A program made the position numbers and the translations under genes. The notes beneath the pieces are model-generated. The model was given only the letters and a program-made list of their open reading frames with translations. It ran no database searches and was not told the DNA's origin. Below are positions 9,665 through 18,437 of a stretch of 64,000 bases of DNA, one piece after another. The stretch is from Janibacter sp. CX7 (GTDB lineage: Bacteria > Actinomycetota > Actinomycetes > Actinomycetales > Dermatophilaceae), in the NCBI RefSeq assembly GCF_024362365.1, contig NZ_CP101464.1, forward strand, positions 1,922,001 to 1,986,000. Reading direction: 5' to 3'. Numbering within the stretch: position 1 is the stretch's first letter; every line of letters starts with the position of its first letter.

Positions 9665-10846
9665 GTGCTCGCCATCACCTGCCCCGGTCAGGGCTCCCAG
9701 ACGCCCGGCTTCCTCTCTCCATGGCTCGAGCTGCCCGGCGTGGCCGACCGCCTGCACTGGCTGTCCGCCGTCGCCGGCATCGACCTCGCCACCCACGGCA
9801 CGACGAGCGACGAGGAGACGATCAAGGACACGGCGGTCGCGCAGCCGCTCATCGTCGCCGCGGGCCTGCTGTCGCTGCTGGCGCTCTTCGAGCACCCGGC
9901 CGACGGCTTCCGCGTCGTCGGCGCCGGTGCCGGCCACAGCGTCGGTGAGATCACCGCGGCCTCGGCTGCCGGCGTCATCTCCGCCGAGCAGGCCATGGTC
10001 CTCGTCCGCGAGCGCGGTCGCGGCATGGCCGCCGCGGCACAGGCCACCCCCACCGGCATGAGCGCCGTCCTCGGTGGCGACCCCGACGAGGTGCTCACCG
10101 TCCTCGAGCAGCACGGCCTCACCCCGGCCAACGTCAACGGCGCCGGTCAGGTCGTGGCCGCCGGCACGATGGAGCAGCTCGCGGCCCTGGCCGAGGCCCC
10201 GCCGGCCAAGGCGCGGGTCATGCCCCTCAAGGTTGCCGGCGCCTTCCACACGGAGCACATGTCCCCCGCCGTCGCCGAGATGGGCCGCCTCGCCCGAGCC
10301 GTCTCGACCCACGACGCCCGGGTCCCGCTCGTCTCCAACGTCGACGGTGCCGTCATCCACTCCGGCCGCGAGGTGCTCTCGCGCATCGTCAGCCAGGTGA
10401 GCAACCCGGTGCGCTGGGACCTGTGCATGGAGACGCTCAAGGACCTCGGCGTCACCGGCGTCATCGAGATCCCTCCGGCCGGTGCCCTCACCGGTCTGGC
10501 CAAGCGCGGCCTCAAGGGTGTCGAGGTGCTCGCCCTCAAGACGCCCGACGACCTCGAGGCCGCCCACCGCATGGTGCGCGAGCACGGCTCGGCGCGGTCG
10601 GCCTCCCAGCCGACCTGGCGCCTGGTCACCGCGCCGGTCAAGGGCACCGTCGAGGTCGGCTCGAGCGCTCCCGGCGCGGCCGTCACCCCGGGCGACGTCG
10701 TCGCCCGCATCTCCTCCCTTCGCGACACGCTCGAGGTGCGGGCCGACCACGGCGGCACCGTCGTCGAGTGGCTCGTCGAGGACGGCGACCCGGTCTCCCC
10801 CGGCCAGCCCCTGCTGCGCCTGCACCCCGAGGGGTCGATCGCGTGA
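9665..10846 (+). CDS. fabD: Malonyl-CoA:ACP transacylase with C-terminal biotinyl/lipoyl-like domain
   Basis: 393 residues. Residues 1 to about 305 are a complete FabD, with nucleophile Ser in GHSVGE and catalytic His in AFHTEHM. It moves malonyl groups from CoA to AcpP. Residues about 316-393 form an extra barrel-sandwich hybrid domain (VTAPVKGTVEV ... LVEDGDPVSPGQPLLRL). Where biotin or lipoyl domains carry the modified Lys (EAMKM), this one has SSLRD, so it should not be modified. The CTCCCTTCG word lies exactly on that turn. FabD proteins are usually about 310 residues, so this is a real extension. GTG 9665 is the first usable start. fabH overlaps its stop by 4 bases. Confidence 0.95.
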   Translation: MLAITCPGQGSQTPGFLSPWLELPGVADRLHWLSAVAGIDLATHGTTSDEETIKDTAVAQPLIVAAGLLSLLALFEHPADGFRVVGAGAGHSVGEITAASAAGVISAEQAMVLVRERGRGMAAAAQATPTGMSAVLGGDPDEVLTVLEQHGLTPANVNGAGQVVAAGTMEQLAALAEAPPAKARVMPLKVAGAFHTEHMSPAVAEMGRLARAVSTHDARVPLVSNVDGAVIHSGREVLSRIVSQVSNPVRWDLCMETLKDLGVTGVIEIPPAGALTGLAKRGLKGVEVLALKTPDDLEAAHRMVREHGSARSASQPTWRLVTAPVKGTVEVGSSAPGAAVTPGDVVARISSLRDTLEVRADHGGTVVEWLVEDGDPVSPGQPLLRLHPEGSIA

Positions 10847-11847
10847 GCGCCTCGACCCTGGGCGTCCCCGACGTCCTGCACCACGCGCGCATCACGGGCA
10901 TCGGCGCCTACCGCCCCGAGCGGGTCGTCCCCAACAGCGAGATCATCGAGGCGATCGACTCCTCCGACGAGTGGATCCGCGAGCGCTCCGGCATCGCCTC
11001 GCGCCACAAGGCGGCCGAGGACGAGAGCGTCGTCGACATGGCCGAGCACGCCTCGCGCGCGGCCCTCGACTACGCCGGCCTGGGCGCCGACCAGGTCGAC
11101 GCCGTGCTCGTCGCCACGGTGACCCACCCCTACCAGACGCCCGCCGCCGCCCCGATCCTCGCGGCCCGGCTCGGCTCCGGCGCAGCGGCCTTCGACATCT
11201 CCGCCGCGTGTGCGGGCTACTGCCACGCGATCTCCGTGGCCAACGACATGGTCCGTGTCGGCACCGCCGAGCACGTCCTCGTCGTCGGGGTCGAGAAGCT
11301 GCTCGACTTCACCGACCCGCAGGACCGCGGCTCCGCCTTCATCTTCGGCGACGGCGCCGGTGCCGCTGTCGTCTCCCGCAGCGAGACCCCGGGCATCGGC
11401 CCGACCGTGTGGGGCAGCGACGGCGACAAGCACCGCTTCATCACGCAGCGCGATGCCTGGACCGAGCTGCGGGACGACCGGGACCTGCGCTGGCCGGCGA
11501 TCATCATGGAGGGTCCGAGCGTCTTCCGCTGGGCCGTGTGGTCGATGGCCAAGGAGGCCCAGCGAGCGCTCGACGTCGCCGGGGTCCGCGCCGACGAGCT
11601 CGCCGCCTTCATCCCCCACCAGGCCAACGTGCGGATCATCGACCAGATGGCCAAGACCCTGGGTCTGCCGGCCGACCTGCCGATCGCCCGCGACATCGTC
11701 ACCACGGCCAACACCTCCGCGGCCTCGGTCCCCCTCGCGATGGAGCGCATGCTCCGCGAAGGCGAGGTCGAGCCCGGCGGTCTGGCGCTCCAGATCGGCT
11801 TCGGTGCCGGTCTCGTCTGGGCCGCGCAGGTCGTGACCCTCCCCTAG
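10843..11847 (+). CDS. fabH: Beta-ketoacyl-ACP synthase III
   Basis: 334 residues. It starts fatty acid chains by condensing an acyl-CoA primer with malonyl-ACP. The triad is visible: Cys123 in SAACAGYCHA, His in IPHQAN and Asn in TTANTSAAS. In actinobacteria this enzyme typically accepts branched primers; that is family knowledge and not readable here. The GTG start overlaps the fabD stop (GTGA), so the two are translationally coupled. Length is normal. Confidence 0.97.
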   Translation: MSASTLGVPDVLHHARITGIGAYRPERVVPNSEIIEAIDSSDEWIRERSGIASRHKAAEDESVVDMAEHASRAALDYAGLGADQVDAVLVATVTHPYQTPAAAPILAARLGSGAAAFDISAACAGYCHAISVANDMVRVGTAEHVLVVGVEKLLDFTDPQDRGSAFIFGDGAGAAVVSRSETPGIGPTVWGSDGDKHRFITQRDAWTELRDDRDLRWPAIIMEGPSVFRWAVWSMAKEAQRALDVAGVRADELAAFIPHQANVRIIDQMAKTLGLPADLPIARDIVTTANTSAASVPLAMERMLREGEVEPGGLALQIGFGAGLVWAAQVVTLP

Positions 11848-11917
11848 TTCACCCGTCGGTCCGACGGGTCATCGGGCCAGCACACCGCCCCAACCCGCAA
11901 CACGAAGGAGCAGTTCC

Positions 11918-12169
11918 ATGGCATTCAGCGACCAGGAGATCCTCGACGGCCTCGCCGAGATCGTCTCGGAGGAGACCGGTGTCGACGCGTCCGAGGTGAC
12001 CGCCGACAAGACCTTCACGGACGACCTCGACGTCGACTCGCTGTCGATGATGACGATCGCCGTCACCGCCGAGGAGAAGTTCGGGGCCAAGATCCCCGAC
12101 GAGGAGGTCAAGAACCTCAAGACCGTCGGCGACGCCGTCAACTTCATCAAGGCCAACCAGCCGGCCTGA
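11918..12169 (+). CDS. acpP: Acyl carrier protein
   Basis: 83 residues, acidic. The phosphopantetheine attachment Ser41 sits in the DVDSLS motif. It carries growing acyl chains for FabD, FabH and FabF encoded on either side. Start ATG 11918 follows a strong GAAGGAG site. A terminator lies between acpP and fabF and could raise acpP over fabF, as expected for an abundant carrier. Confidence 0.97.
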   Translation: MAFSDQEILDGLAEIVSEETGVDASEVTADKTFTDDLDVDSLSMMTIAVTAEEKFGAKIPDEEVKNLKTVGDAVNFIKANQPA

Positions 12170-12179
12170 CCCGGTGACG

Positions 12180-12210
12180 TTCCCCCCTTCGTCACGAGCG
12201 AAGGGGGGAA
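12180..12210 (+). terminator. Internal terminator between acpP and fabF
   Basis: 12-bp stem TTCCCCCCTTCG (12180-12191) with CGAAGGGGGGAA (12199-12210), 7-base loop. The word order is reversed relative to the other terminators: the CCCCCTTCG arm comes first. It is probably partial, as fabF follows 37 bases later. Confidence 0.7.
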
Positions 12211-12247
12211 CCGCCCGGCCTCGTCCACCGACCCACAGGAGCCCCGC

Positions 12248-13498
12248 ATGTCCTCTCCCCGACCCACCGTCGTCGTCACCGGCGTCGGAGCCACGACCCC
12301 GCTCGGCGGCACCGCCGAGGAGACCTGGCAGGCACTGCTCGCCGGCCGTCCCGGCGCGCGCGCCCTCGACGCCTCCTGGGTCGAGGAGTTCGAGCTGCCG
12401 GTGAGCTTCGCCGCGCAGCTGACGACCCCCGTGTCCGAGGTGCTCAAGAAGGTCGAGACCAAGCGCCTCGACCCCTTCGCCCAGTACGCCCTCGTCGCCG
12501 CCCGTGAGGCGTGGGCCAATGCCGGCTCCCCCGAAGTCGAGCCGGAGCGCCTCGCCAGTGCCGTCGGCACCGGCATCGGTGGCGTGCAGACCCTGCTCAC
12601 CGCGTGGGAGGCCCTGCGCACCAAGGGTCCTCGACGCGTCTACCCGCTCTCCATCCCGATGCTCATGCCCAACTCGGCGTCGGGCACGGTCTCCCTGGAG
12701 TTCGGCGCCCGGGCCGGTGCGCACACCCTCGTCTCCGCCTGCTCCTCCGGCGCCGAGTCGATCGGCTACGGCGCCCAGCTCATCCGCGACGGCAAGGCCG
12801 ATGTCGTCATCGCCGGCGGCTCCGAGGCCTCGATCCACCCGCTGCCCATCTCCGGCTTCGCCGCGATGCAGGCGCTCTCGACGCGCAACGACTCCCCCGA
12901 GACCGCCTCGCGCCCCTACGACTCCGACCGTGACGGCTTCGTCCTCGGCGAGGGCGGCGCGATCCTCGTCCTCGAGTCCGAGGAGCACGCCCGCGCCCGC
13001 GGCGCCGACATCATCTGCACCCTCGCCGGCTTCGGCGTGAGCGCCGACTCGCACCACATCGCGGCCCCCGAGCCCAAGGGCGCCGGCGCCTCCCGCGCCA
13101 TGGCCGACGCGGTCCGCGACGCCGGGGCCACCCCGGCCGACCTCGTGCACATCAACGCGCACGCGACGTCGACGCCCGTCGGCGACGTCGCCGAGGTCGC
13201 CGCGATCCGCCGGGCCTTCGGCGCCGACGCCGACCACATGGCCATCAGCGGCACGAAGTCCATGACCGGCCACCTCCTGGGGGCCGCCGGGGCCCTGGAG
13301 GCGATCTTCGCCGCGCTGTCCGTGCGCGACCGGGTCGCGCCGCCGACGATCAACATCGACAACCTCGACCCGGCGGTCGACCTCGACATCGTCCGCGACA
13401 CCCCCCGCCAGCTCGGCGACGGTGATCTGCTCGTCCTCGACAACAGCTTCGGCTTCGGCGGGCACAACGTCGCCCTCGCCTTCGGGACGCACTCGTGA
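12248..13498 (+). CDS. fabF: Beta-ketoacyl-ACP synthase II
   Basis: 416 residues. It elongates acyl-ACP by decarboxylative condensation with malonyl-ACP. Catalytic residues are Cys165 in SACSSG, the first His in NAHATSTP and the second in MTGHLLGAAG. Length and motif spacing are standard. It is in the fab operon after acpP; its stop overlaps the accD start by 4 bases. Confidence 0.97.
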   Translation: MSSPRPTVVVTGVGATTPLGGTAEETWQALLAGRPGARALDASWVEEFELPVSFAAQLTTPVSEVLKKVETKRLDPFAQYALVAAREAWANAGSPEVEPERLASAVGTGIGGVQTLLTAWEALRTKGPRRVYPLSIPMLMPNSASGTVSLEFGARAGAHTLVSACSSGAESIGYGAQLIRDGKADVVIAGGSEASIHPLPISGFAAMQALSTRNDSPETASRPYDSDRDGFVLGEGGAILVLESEEHARARGADIICTLAGFGVSADSHHIAAPEPKGAGASRAMADAVRDAGATPADLVHINAHATSTPVGDVAEVAAIRRAFGADADHMAISGTKSMTGHLLGAAGALEAIFAALSVRDRVAPPTINIDNLDPAVDLDIVRDTPRQLGDGDLLVLDNSFGFGGHNVALAFGTHS

Positions 13499-14934
13499 CC
13501 CGCCAGCCCAATGCCGCCTCCGCCGCGGTCGGCAAGCGCGTCAAGGTGCCCCGCGAGCAGGACCCGCGCAACCCCAACCACCGGATCGCTGACTTCGTCG
13601 ACGAGGGCTCGGTCGAGCTCCTCACCCCTGACGACGACTCGGGCATGCTCGCCGCGACGGGCACCGTGGGCGGCCAGCCGGTCGTCGTCTTCGCCTCCGA
13701 CGCGACGATCATGGGCGGCGCCATGGGCGTCGCCGGCTGCAAGGTCGTCGTCGCCGCCTACGAGCGCGCCCTCGCCGACGGCGTCCCCGTCGTCGGCCTG
13801 TGGCACTCCGGCGGGGCGCGCCTGCCCGAGGGGGTCGTCTCGCTACACGCCGTCGGCGAGGTCTTCGCGATCATGACCCGCGCGTCGGGCAAGATCCCGC
13901 AGATCTCCGTCGTCATCGGCGCCGCGGCCGGCGGTGCCGCCTACGGTCCCGCCCTCACCGACATCGTCATCCTCGCCCCGGAGGGGCGCATCTTCGTCAC
14001 CGGACCCGATGTCGTCCGGTCGGTCACGGGCGAGGACGTCGACGCCCTTCGCCTCGGTGGTCCCGAGCCGCACGGTCGCCGCTCCGGCGTCGTCCACGTG
14101 CTCGCCGAGTCCATCGACGACGCCTACGGCCGGGCCGGCACCCTGTGCCGCCTGCTGAGCGACCAGGGCGACTTCGACCTCGCGGCCGTCACCGATGTCG
14201 ACCTCGCCGAGCAGCTGCCGGAGTCGGCGAAGCGGGCCTACGACGTGCACCCCCTCGTCGAGCAGCTGCTCGACAGCGGCGAGGTGCAGGAGCTGCACGG
14301 CCGGTGGGCGCCCAACATCGTCACGACGCTCGGCCGCATGGGCGGACGCACCGTCGGCGTCATCGCCAACAACCCGATGCGCCTCGGCGGTTGCCTCGAC
14401 TCGTCGTCGGCGGAGAAGGCGGCGCGCTTCGTGCGCATGTGCGATGCCTTCGGCGTCCCGCTCGTCGTCCTCGTCGACGTGCCCGGCTACCTGCCCGGCG
14501 TCGGCCAGGAATGGGACGGCGTCGTGCGAAGGGGGGCCAAGCTCCTGCACGCCTTCGCCGAGGCCGTCGTCCCCCGGGTCACCGTCGTCACCCGCAAGAC
14601 CTACGGCGGTGCCTACATCGCGATGAACTCGCGCTCGCTCGGCGCGACGAAGGTCTTCGCCTGGCCGGAGGCGCACGTGGCCGTCATGGGCTCGGTCGCG
14701 GCCATCCGCATCCTGCACCGCCGACGGCTCGCCGAGGTCGACGAGTCGGAGGTCGCCGAGGTCGAGCAGCAGCTCGCCGACGAGCACGACCGGCTCTCGG
14801 GCGGTCTGCCGCGGGCGGTCGAGATCGGTGTCGTCGACGAGATCGTCGAGCCCACCCGCACCCGCTCGGCCGTCGCGACGGCCCTCGCGGAGGCGCCTGC
14901 TCGCCGCGGCGAGCACGGCAACATCCCGCTCTGA
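13495..14934 (+). CDS. accD: Acyl-CoA carboxylase beta (carboxyltransferase) subunit
   Basis: 479 residues with both halves of the carboxyltransferase fold. The N-terminal half has GGAMGVAGCK and the oxyanion glycine run GAAAGGAAYGPA; the C-terminal half has VDVPGYLPGVGQE and RKTYGGAYIAMNS. It transfers carboxyl from biotin to acetyl- or propionyl-CoA. Its place at the end of the FAS II operon parallels accD6 of mycobacteria, so supply of malonyl-CoA for FabD is the likely job. The biotinylated alpha subunit is not in the operon. Codons 345-347 are CGA AGG GGG, three rare codons supplied by one CGAAGGGGG word. Confidence 0.94.
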   Translation: MTRQPNAASAAVGKRVKVPREQDPRNPNHRIADFVDEGSVELLTPDDDSGMLAATGTVGGQPVVVFASDATIMGGAMGVAGCKVVVAAYERALADGVPVVGLWHSGGARLPEGVVSLHAVGEVFAIMTRASGKIPQISVVIGAAAGGAAYGPALTDIVILAPEGRIFVTGPDVVRSVTGEDVDALRLGGPEPHGRRSGVVHVLAESIDDAYGRAGTLCRLLSDQGDFDLAAVTDVDLAEQLPESAKRAYDVHPLVEQLLDSGEVQELHGRWAPNIVTTLGRMGGRTVGVIANNPMRLGGCLDSSSAEKAARFVRMCDAFGVPLVVLVDVPGYLPGVGQEWDGVVRRGAKLLHAFAEAVVPRVTVVTRKTYGGAYIAMNSRSLGATKVFAWPEAHVAVMGSVAAIRILHRRRLAEVDESEVAEVEQQLADEHDRLSGGLPRAVEIGVVDEIVEPTRTRSAVATALAEAPARRGEHGNIPL

Positions 14935-14950
14935 CGAGCCCAGCCCACAC

Positions 14951-14995
14951 CGCGCCGGCGTGACCGGAGTGTCTCACTCAGGTCACGTCGGCGCG
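14951..14995 (+). terminator. Terminator of the fab operon
   Basis: CGCGCCGGCGTGACC (14951-14965) pairs with GGTCACGTCGGCGCG (14981-14995), 15 bp with one G-T pair, 16 bases after the accD stop. Confidence 0.7.
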
Positions 14996-15026
14996 CGTGC
15001 GTGACCACGGGCACACTCGGGCGGGA

Positions 15027-15032
15027 TAGGTT
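15027..15032 (+). promoter_or_regulatory. -10 hexamer, leaderless start of gluA
   Basis: TAGGTT lies 13 bases before the ATG at 15040, which decides the start against an in-frame GTG at 15001. Confidence 0.5.
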
Positions 15033-15039
15033 CGGTCGC

Positions 15040-15813
15040 ATGCCGAGCGACACCGCGCCCCGCGAGACCGGGACCCACGAGCCCCTCGTCGTCCTCACCG
15101 ACGTCAACAAGCACTTCGGGCAGCTCCACGTGCTCAAGGACATCAACCTCACCGTCGGCCGAGGCGAGGTCGTCGTCGTCATCGGGCCGTCCGGGTCGGG
15201 CAAGTCGACGCTGTGCCGCACGATCAACCGGTTGGAGACCTTCGAGTCGGGCAGCATCACCGTCGACGGCAAGCCCCTGCCCGAGGAGGGCAAGGAGCTG
15301 GCCCGGCTGCGCGCCGACGTCGGCATGGTCTTCCAGTCCTTCAACCTCTTCGCGCACAAGACGATCCTCGACAACGTCACGCTCGGCCCGATCAAGGTGC
15401 GCAAGAAGTCCAAGGCCGAGGCGACCGCCCGGGCCAAGGAGCTGCTCACCCGGGTCGGCGTCGACGCCCAGTCCTCGAAGTACCCCGCCCAGCTCTCCGG
15501 CGGCCAGCAGCAGCGCGTCGCCATCGCCCGCTCCCTCGCCATGGACCCCAAGGTCATGCTCTTCGACGAGCCGACGTCGGCCCTCGACCCCGAGATGATC
15601 AACGAGGTCCTCGACGTCATGACCCAGCTCGCGCAGACCGGCATGACGATGATCGTCGTCACCCACGAGATGGGCTTCGCCCGGCGCGCGGCCGACCGGG
15701 TCGTCTTCATGGCCGACGGGCAGATCGTCGAGACGGCGACGCCCGAGGAGTTCTTCACCAACCCTCGCAGCGATCGCGCCAAGGACTTCCTCGGCAAGAT
15801 CCTCAGCCACTGA
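15040..15813 (+). CDS. gluA: Glutamate ABC transporter ATPase
   Basis: 257 residues. ATP-binding subunit of a polar amino acid importer of the GluABCD type. Walker [11 protein letters not shown]-loop VFQSFNLF, signature LSGGQQQR, Walker [13 protein letters not shown] and H-loop VTHEMGF are all intact. The operon runs gluA-gluB-gluC-gluD as in Corynebacterium. The start at 15040 is favoured by a TAGGTT -10 hexamer 13 bases upstream; a longer form from GTG 15001 would put the promoter inside the gene. Confidence 0.95.
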   Translation: MPSDTAPRETGTHEPLVVLTDVNKHFGQLHVLKDINLTVGRGEVVVVIGPSGSGKSTLCRTINRLETFESGSITVDGKPLPEEGKELARLRADVGMVFQSFNLFAHKTILDNVTLGPIKVRKKSKAEATARAKELLTRVGVDAQSSKYPAQLSGGQQQRVAIARSLAMDPKVMLFDEPTSALDPEMINEVLDVMTQLAQTGMTMIVVTHEMGFARRAADRVVFMADGQIVETATPEEFFTNPRSDRAKDFLGKILSH

Positions 15814-15844
15814 CCAGCGCACGACCCAACCAGGAGGAACAACC

Positions 15845-16681
15845 ATGATGACGCGACGACTCGGCGCAGCAGGAGCAACCCTCGTCCTCGCCCTGGGCCT
15901 GGCGGCCTGCGGCGGCGACAGCGGGGGCGGGAGCGGATCCGGTGGCTCCGGAGACGACAGCAGCATCAAGATCGGCATCAAGTTCGACCAGCCGGGTCTC
16001 GGCCTGAAGGAGGGCAACACCTACTCCGGCTTCGACGTGGACGTCGCCAACTACGTGGCCAAGGAGCTCGGCAAGACGGACGTGCAGTTCGTCCAGGCCC
16101 CGAGCAAGCAGCGCGAGGACCTCATCGCCACCGGCCAGGTCGACCTGATCTTCGCCACCTACTCGATCACCGACGAGCGCAAGGAGAAGGTCTCCTTCGC
16201 CGGGCCGTACTTCATCGCCGGCCAGGACCTGCTCGTCGCCACCGACGCCAAGATCACCGGGCCCAAGGACCTCGACGGCAAGAAGCTGTGCTCGGTCACC
16301 GGCTCCACGTCGGCGGACAACGTCAAGAAGGAGGTCCCGGGCGTCAACCTCCAGGAGTTCGACACCTACTCCAAGTGCGCGGAGGCCGTCTCCAAGGGCC
16401 AGCTCGACGCCCTGACGACCGACGACACGATCCTCGCCGGCTACGCAGCGCAGGAGCAGTACAAGGGCAAGCTCAAGGTCGTCGGCGCGCCCTTCTCCGA
16501 GGAGCGCTACGGCGTCGGCCTGAAGAAGGGCGACACCGCGCTCTGCGAGGACGTCAACAAGGCCCTGACCAAGATGGTCGACGACGGCGAGTGGGACAAG
16601 GCGGTGGAGAAGAACTTCGGTCCGGCGAACTTCAAGGTCGACGCCAAGACCAACCCGCCGAAGCTCGACGCCTGCTCCTGA
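15845..16681 (+). CDS. gluB: Glutamate-binding lipoprotein of the ABC importer
   Basis: 278 residues. A lipobox LAAC puts the acylated Cys at residue 22, followed by a Gly/Ser-rich linker and a family 3 solute-binding domain (FDQPGLGLKEGNTYSGFDVDVANYV). It captures glutamate at the outer face of the membrane and delivers it to GluC/GluD. AGGAGG just upstream supports ATG 15845; a second ATG follows at once. A closely related lone copy lies at 24031-24987. Confidence 0.95.
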   Translation: MMTRRLGAAGATLVLALGLAACGGDSGGGSGSGGSGDDSSIKIGIKFDQPGLGLKEGNTYSGFDVDVANYVAKELGKTDVQFVQAPSKQREDLIATGQVDLIFATYSITDERKEKVSFAGPYFIAGQDLLVATDAKITGPKDLDGKKLCSVTGSTSADNVKKEVPGVNLQEFDTYSKCAEAVSKGQLDALTTDDTILAGYAAQEQYKGKLKVVGAPFSEERYGVGLKKGDTALCEDVNKALTKMVDDGEWDKAVEKNFGPANFKVDAKTNPPKLDACS

Positions 16682-16687
16682 CCGGGT

Positions 16688-16738
16688 GGACGAAGGGGGC
16701 CGGCCACCTGCGCGAGGTGCGCTCGGCCCCCTTCGTCC
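16688..16738 (+). terminator. Hairpin between gluB and gluC with paired CGAAGGGGG words
   Basis: GGACGAAGGGGGCCG (16688-16702) pairs with CGGCCCCCTTCGTCC (16724-16738); an inner CACCT/AGGTG stem fills the loop. Inside the operon it would attenuate or stabilise, giving more binding protein than permease. Confidence 0.75.
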
Positions 16739-16772
16739 CACCGCTGACGACGCCATCGACAAGGAGTAGTGG

Positions 16773-17453
16773 ATGAGCGAGCTCTTCCAGCAGTTCGACG
16801 TGTGGGGAGCCTTCTGGCTGACGATCAAGCTGGCCGTCTTCTCCCTCGCGGGGGCTCTCGTGCTCGGCACGATCATCGCCATCATGCGGGTCTCGCCGGT
16901 GGCGATCTTCCGCTTCGCCGGGGCGGCCTACGTCAACATCGTGCGCAACACCCCGCTGACGCTGATCCTCACCTTCACGATCATGGTCATGCTCTACGAC
17001 CTGGGCATCAACCTCGCCGACGAGAACAGCCCGACGTCGATCACCGACAACGGCGTGCGCTGGGCGATCGTCGGACTCGTCGTCTACCACGCCTCCTTCG
17101 TCTGCGAGGCGATCCGCAGCGGCATCAACACCGTGCCGCCGGGCCAGGCCGAGGCCGCCCGCTCGATTGGCCTGGGCTTCACGCAGAACCTGCGCCACGT
17201 CGTGCTGCCGCAGGCGATTCGCGGGTCCATCGCGCCCCTGGCGTCGGTGACCATCGCGCTCATCAAGAACACGACCGTCGCGGCGGCCATCGGCGTCGCC
17301 GAGACCGCGGCCTTCATGAGCGAGGCGATCGAGCTGCGGGCCGACCTCAACTACGTGACCTTCGCCCTCGTGGCCGGCTTCTTCCTGCTCCTCACCCTGC
17401 CGATCGGCATCGGGCTGACGAGCCTGTCGCGACGAATGGCGGTGAAGCGATGA
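16773..17453 (+). CDS. gluC: Glutamate ABC transporter permease GluC
   Basis: 226 residues with about five membrane helices of the HisM/GlnP family. The EAA motif that docks on the ATPase is EAARSIGLGFTQNLRHVVLPQA. It forms the channel with GluD. Start ATG 16773 follows AAGGAG. Its stop overlaps the gluD start (ATGA). Confidence 0.94.
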   Translation: MSELFQQFDVWGAFWLTIKLAVFSLAGALVLGTIIAIMRVSPVAIFRFAGAAYVNIVRNTPLTLILTFTIMVMLYDLGINLADENSPTSITDNGVRWAIVGLVVYHASFVCEAIRSGINTVPPGQAEAARSIGLGFTQNLRHVVLPQAIRGSIAPLASVTIALIKNTTVAAAIGVAETAAFMSEAIELRADLNYVTFALVAGFFLLLTLPIGIGLTSLSRRMAVKR

Positions 17454-18325
17454 GCACCCAGACCGTCCTCTTCGACAACCCGGGCCCCAGGGCGCGGATG
17501 CGCTACCGGATCATCGCCGTGCTCGGCCTGCTCGTCGCCGCCGCGATCCTGTGGGTCGTCGTCGGCAAGCTCAACGAGTACGAGGAGTTCTCCGGCGCGA
17601 AGTGGTCGCCCATGGCCACCTGGGAGACCTGGCGCTACTACCTGCTCCTCGGGCTGTGGAACACGGTCAAGGCGGCCGCGCTGTCGGTCCTCGGCGCGAG
17701 CATCTTCGGCTTCGTCTTCGGCTCGGGCCGGCTGTCGGGCCACCGGGTCATCCGCTGGCTCAGCGGCGCGGTCGTCGAGTTCTTCCGCGCGATCCCCGTG
17801 CTGATCATGATGATCTTCTTCTTCGGGATCTACGCCTACAACGGCGTCTTCTCGGCGGAGATCAACCCGCTGGCCGCGGTCGTCACGGCGCTGACCCTCT
17901 ACAACGGTGCGGTCATGGCCGAGCTGCTGCGCTCGGGCGTGCACTCGCTGCCCTCCGGCCAGCGCGAGGCCGGCCTGGCGGTGGGGCTGTCGCCGGGTCA
18001 GGTGCTGCGCTCGATCCAGATCCCACAGGCGGTCACCGCCATGCTGCCGGCGCTGGTCAGCCAGCTCGTCGTCATCCTCAAGGACACCGCGCTCGGCACC
18101 GTCATCACCTATCCGGAGCTGCTGCAGCAGGGGCAGAACCTCTCGTCGCTGCACTCCAACATCTTCGCCGCGCTCGTCGTCGTCGCGATCGTCTTCATCC
18201 TCGTCAACTGGGGCCTGACCTCGCTCGCCGGCCTGCTCGAGCGGCGGATCAACCGTCGTGGACGCACCGCTGGCGATGCTCTGGCGACAGCCCCGACCGT
18301 GGCCGGAGCCGCCGCCGACGACTGA
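17450..18325 (+). CDS. gluD: Glutamate ABC transporter permease GluD
   Basis: 291 residues. Second permease of the importer, with an extra N-terminal helix (residues 20-42) before the shared five-helix core and an EAA loop EAGLAVGLSPGQVLRSIQIPQA. The hydrophilic C-terminal tail is short. The ATG at 17450 overlaps the gluC stop by 4 bases. A strong terminator ends the operon. Confidence 0.94.
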   Translation: MSTQTVLFDNPGPRARMRYRIIAVLGLLVAAAILWVVVGKLNEYEEFSGAKWSPMATWETWRYYLLLGLWNTVKAAALSVLGASIFGFVFGSGRLSGHRVIRWLSGAVVEFFRAIPVLIMMIFFFGIYAYNGVFSAEINPLAAVVTALTLYNGAVMAELLRSGVHSLPSGQREAGLAVGLSPGQVLRSIQIPQAVTAMLPALVSQLVVILKDTALGTVITYPELLQQGQNLSSLHSNIFAALVVVAIVFILVNWGLTSLAGLLERRINRRGRTAGDALATAPTVAGAAADD

Positions 18326-18347
18326 CGCCTCCTCCCCACGAGACGGT

Positions 18348-18388
18348 CGAAGGGAGGGGACGCGCGACTCGCGCGTCCCCTCCCTTCG
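18348..18388. terminator. gluABCD terminator with paired CGAAGGGAG words
   Basis: Perfect 18-bp stem: CGAAGGGAGGGGACGCGC (18348-18365) with its complement at 18371-18388, loop GACTC. It is shared with the convergent Rid-family gene. Confidence 0.85.
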
Positions 18389-18437
18389 TCATGCCGGTGG
18401 TCCCGTCACCCCACGTGACGGCACCTCCGGGGCCGGG

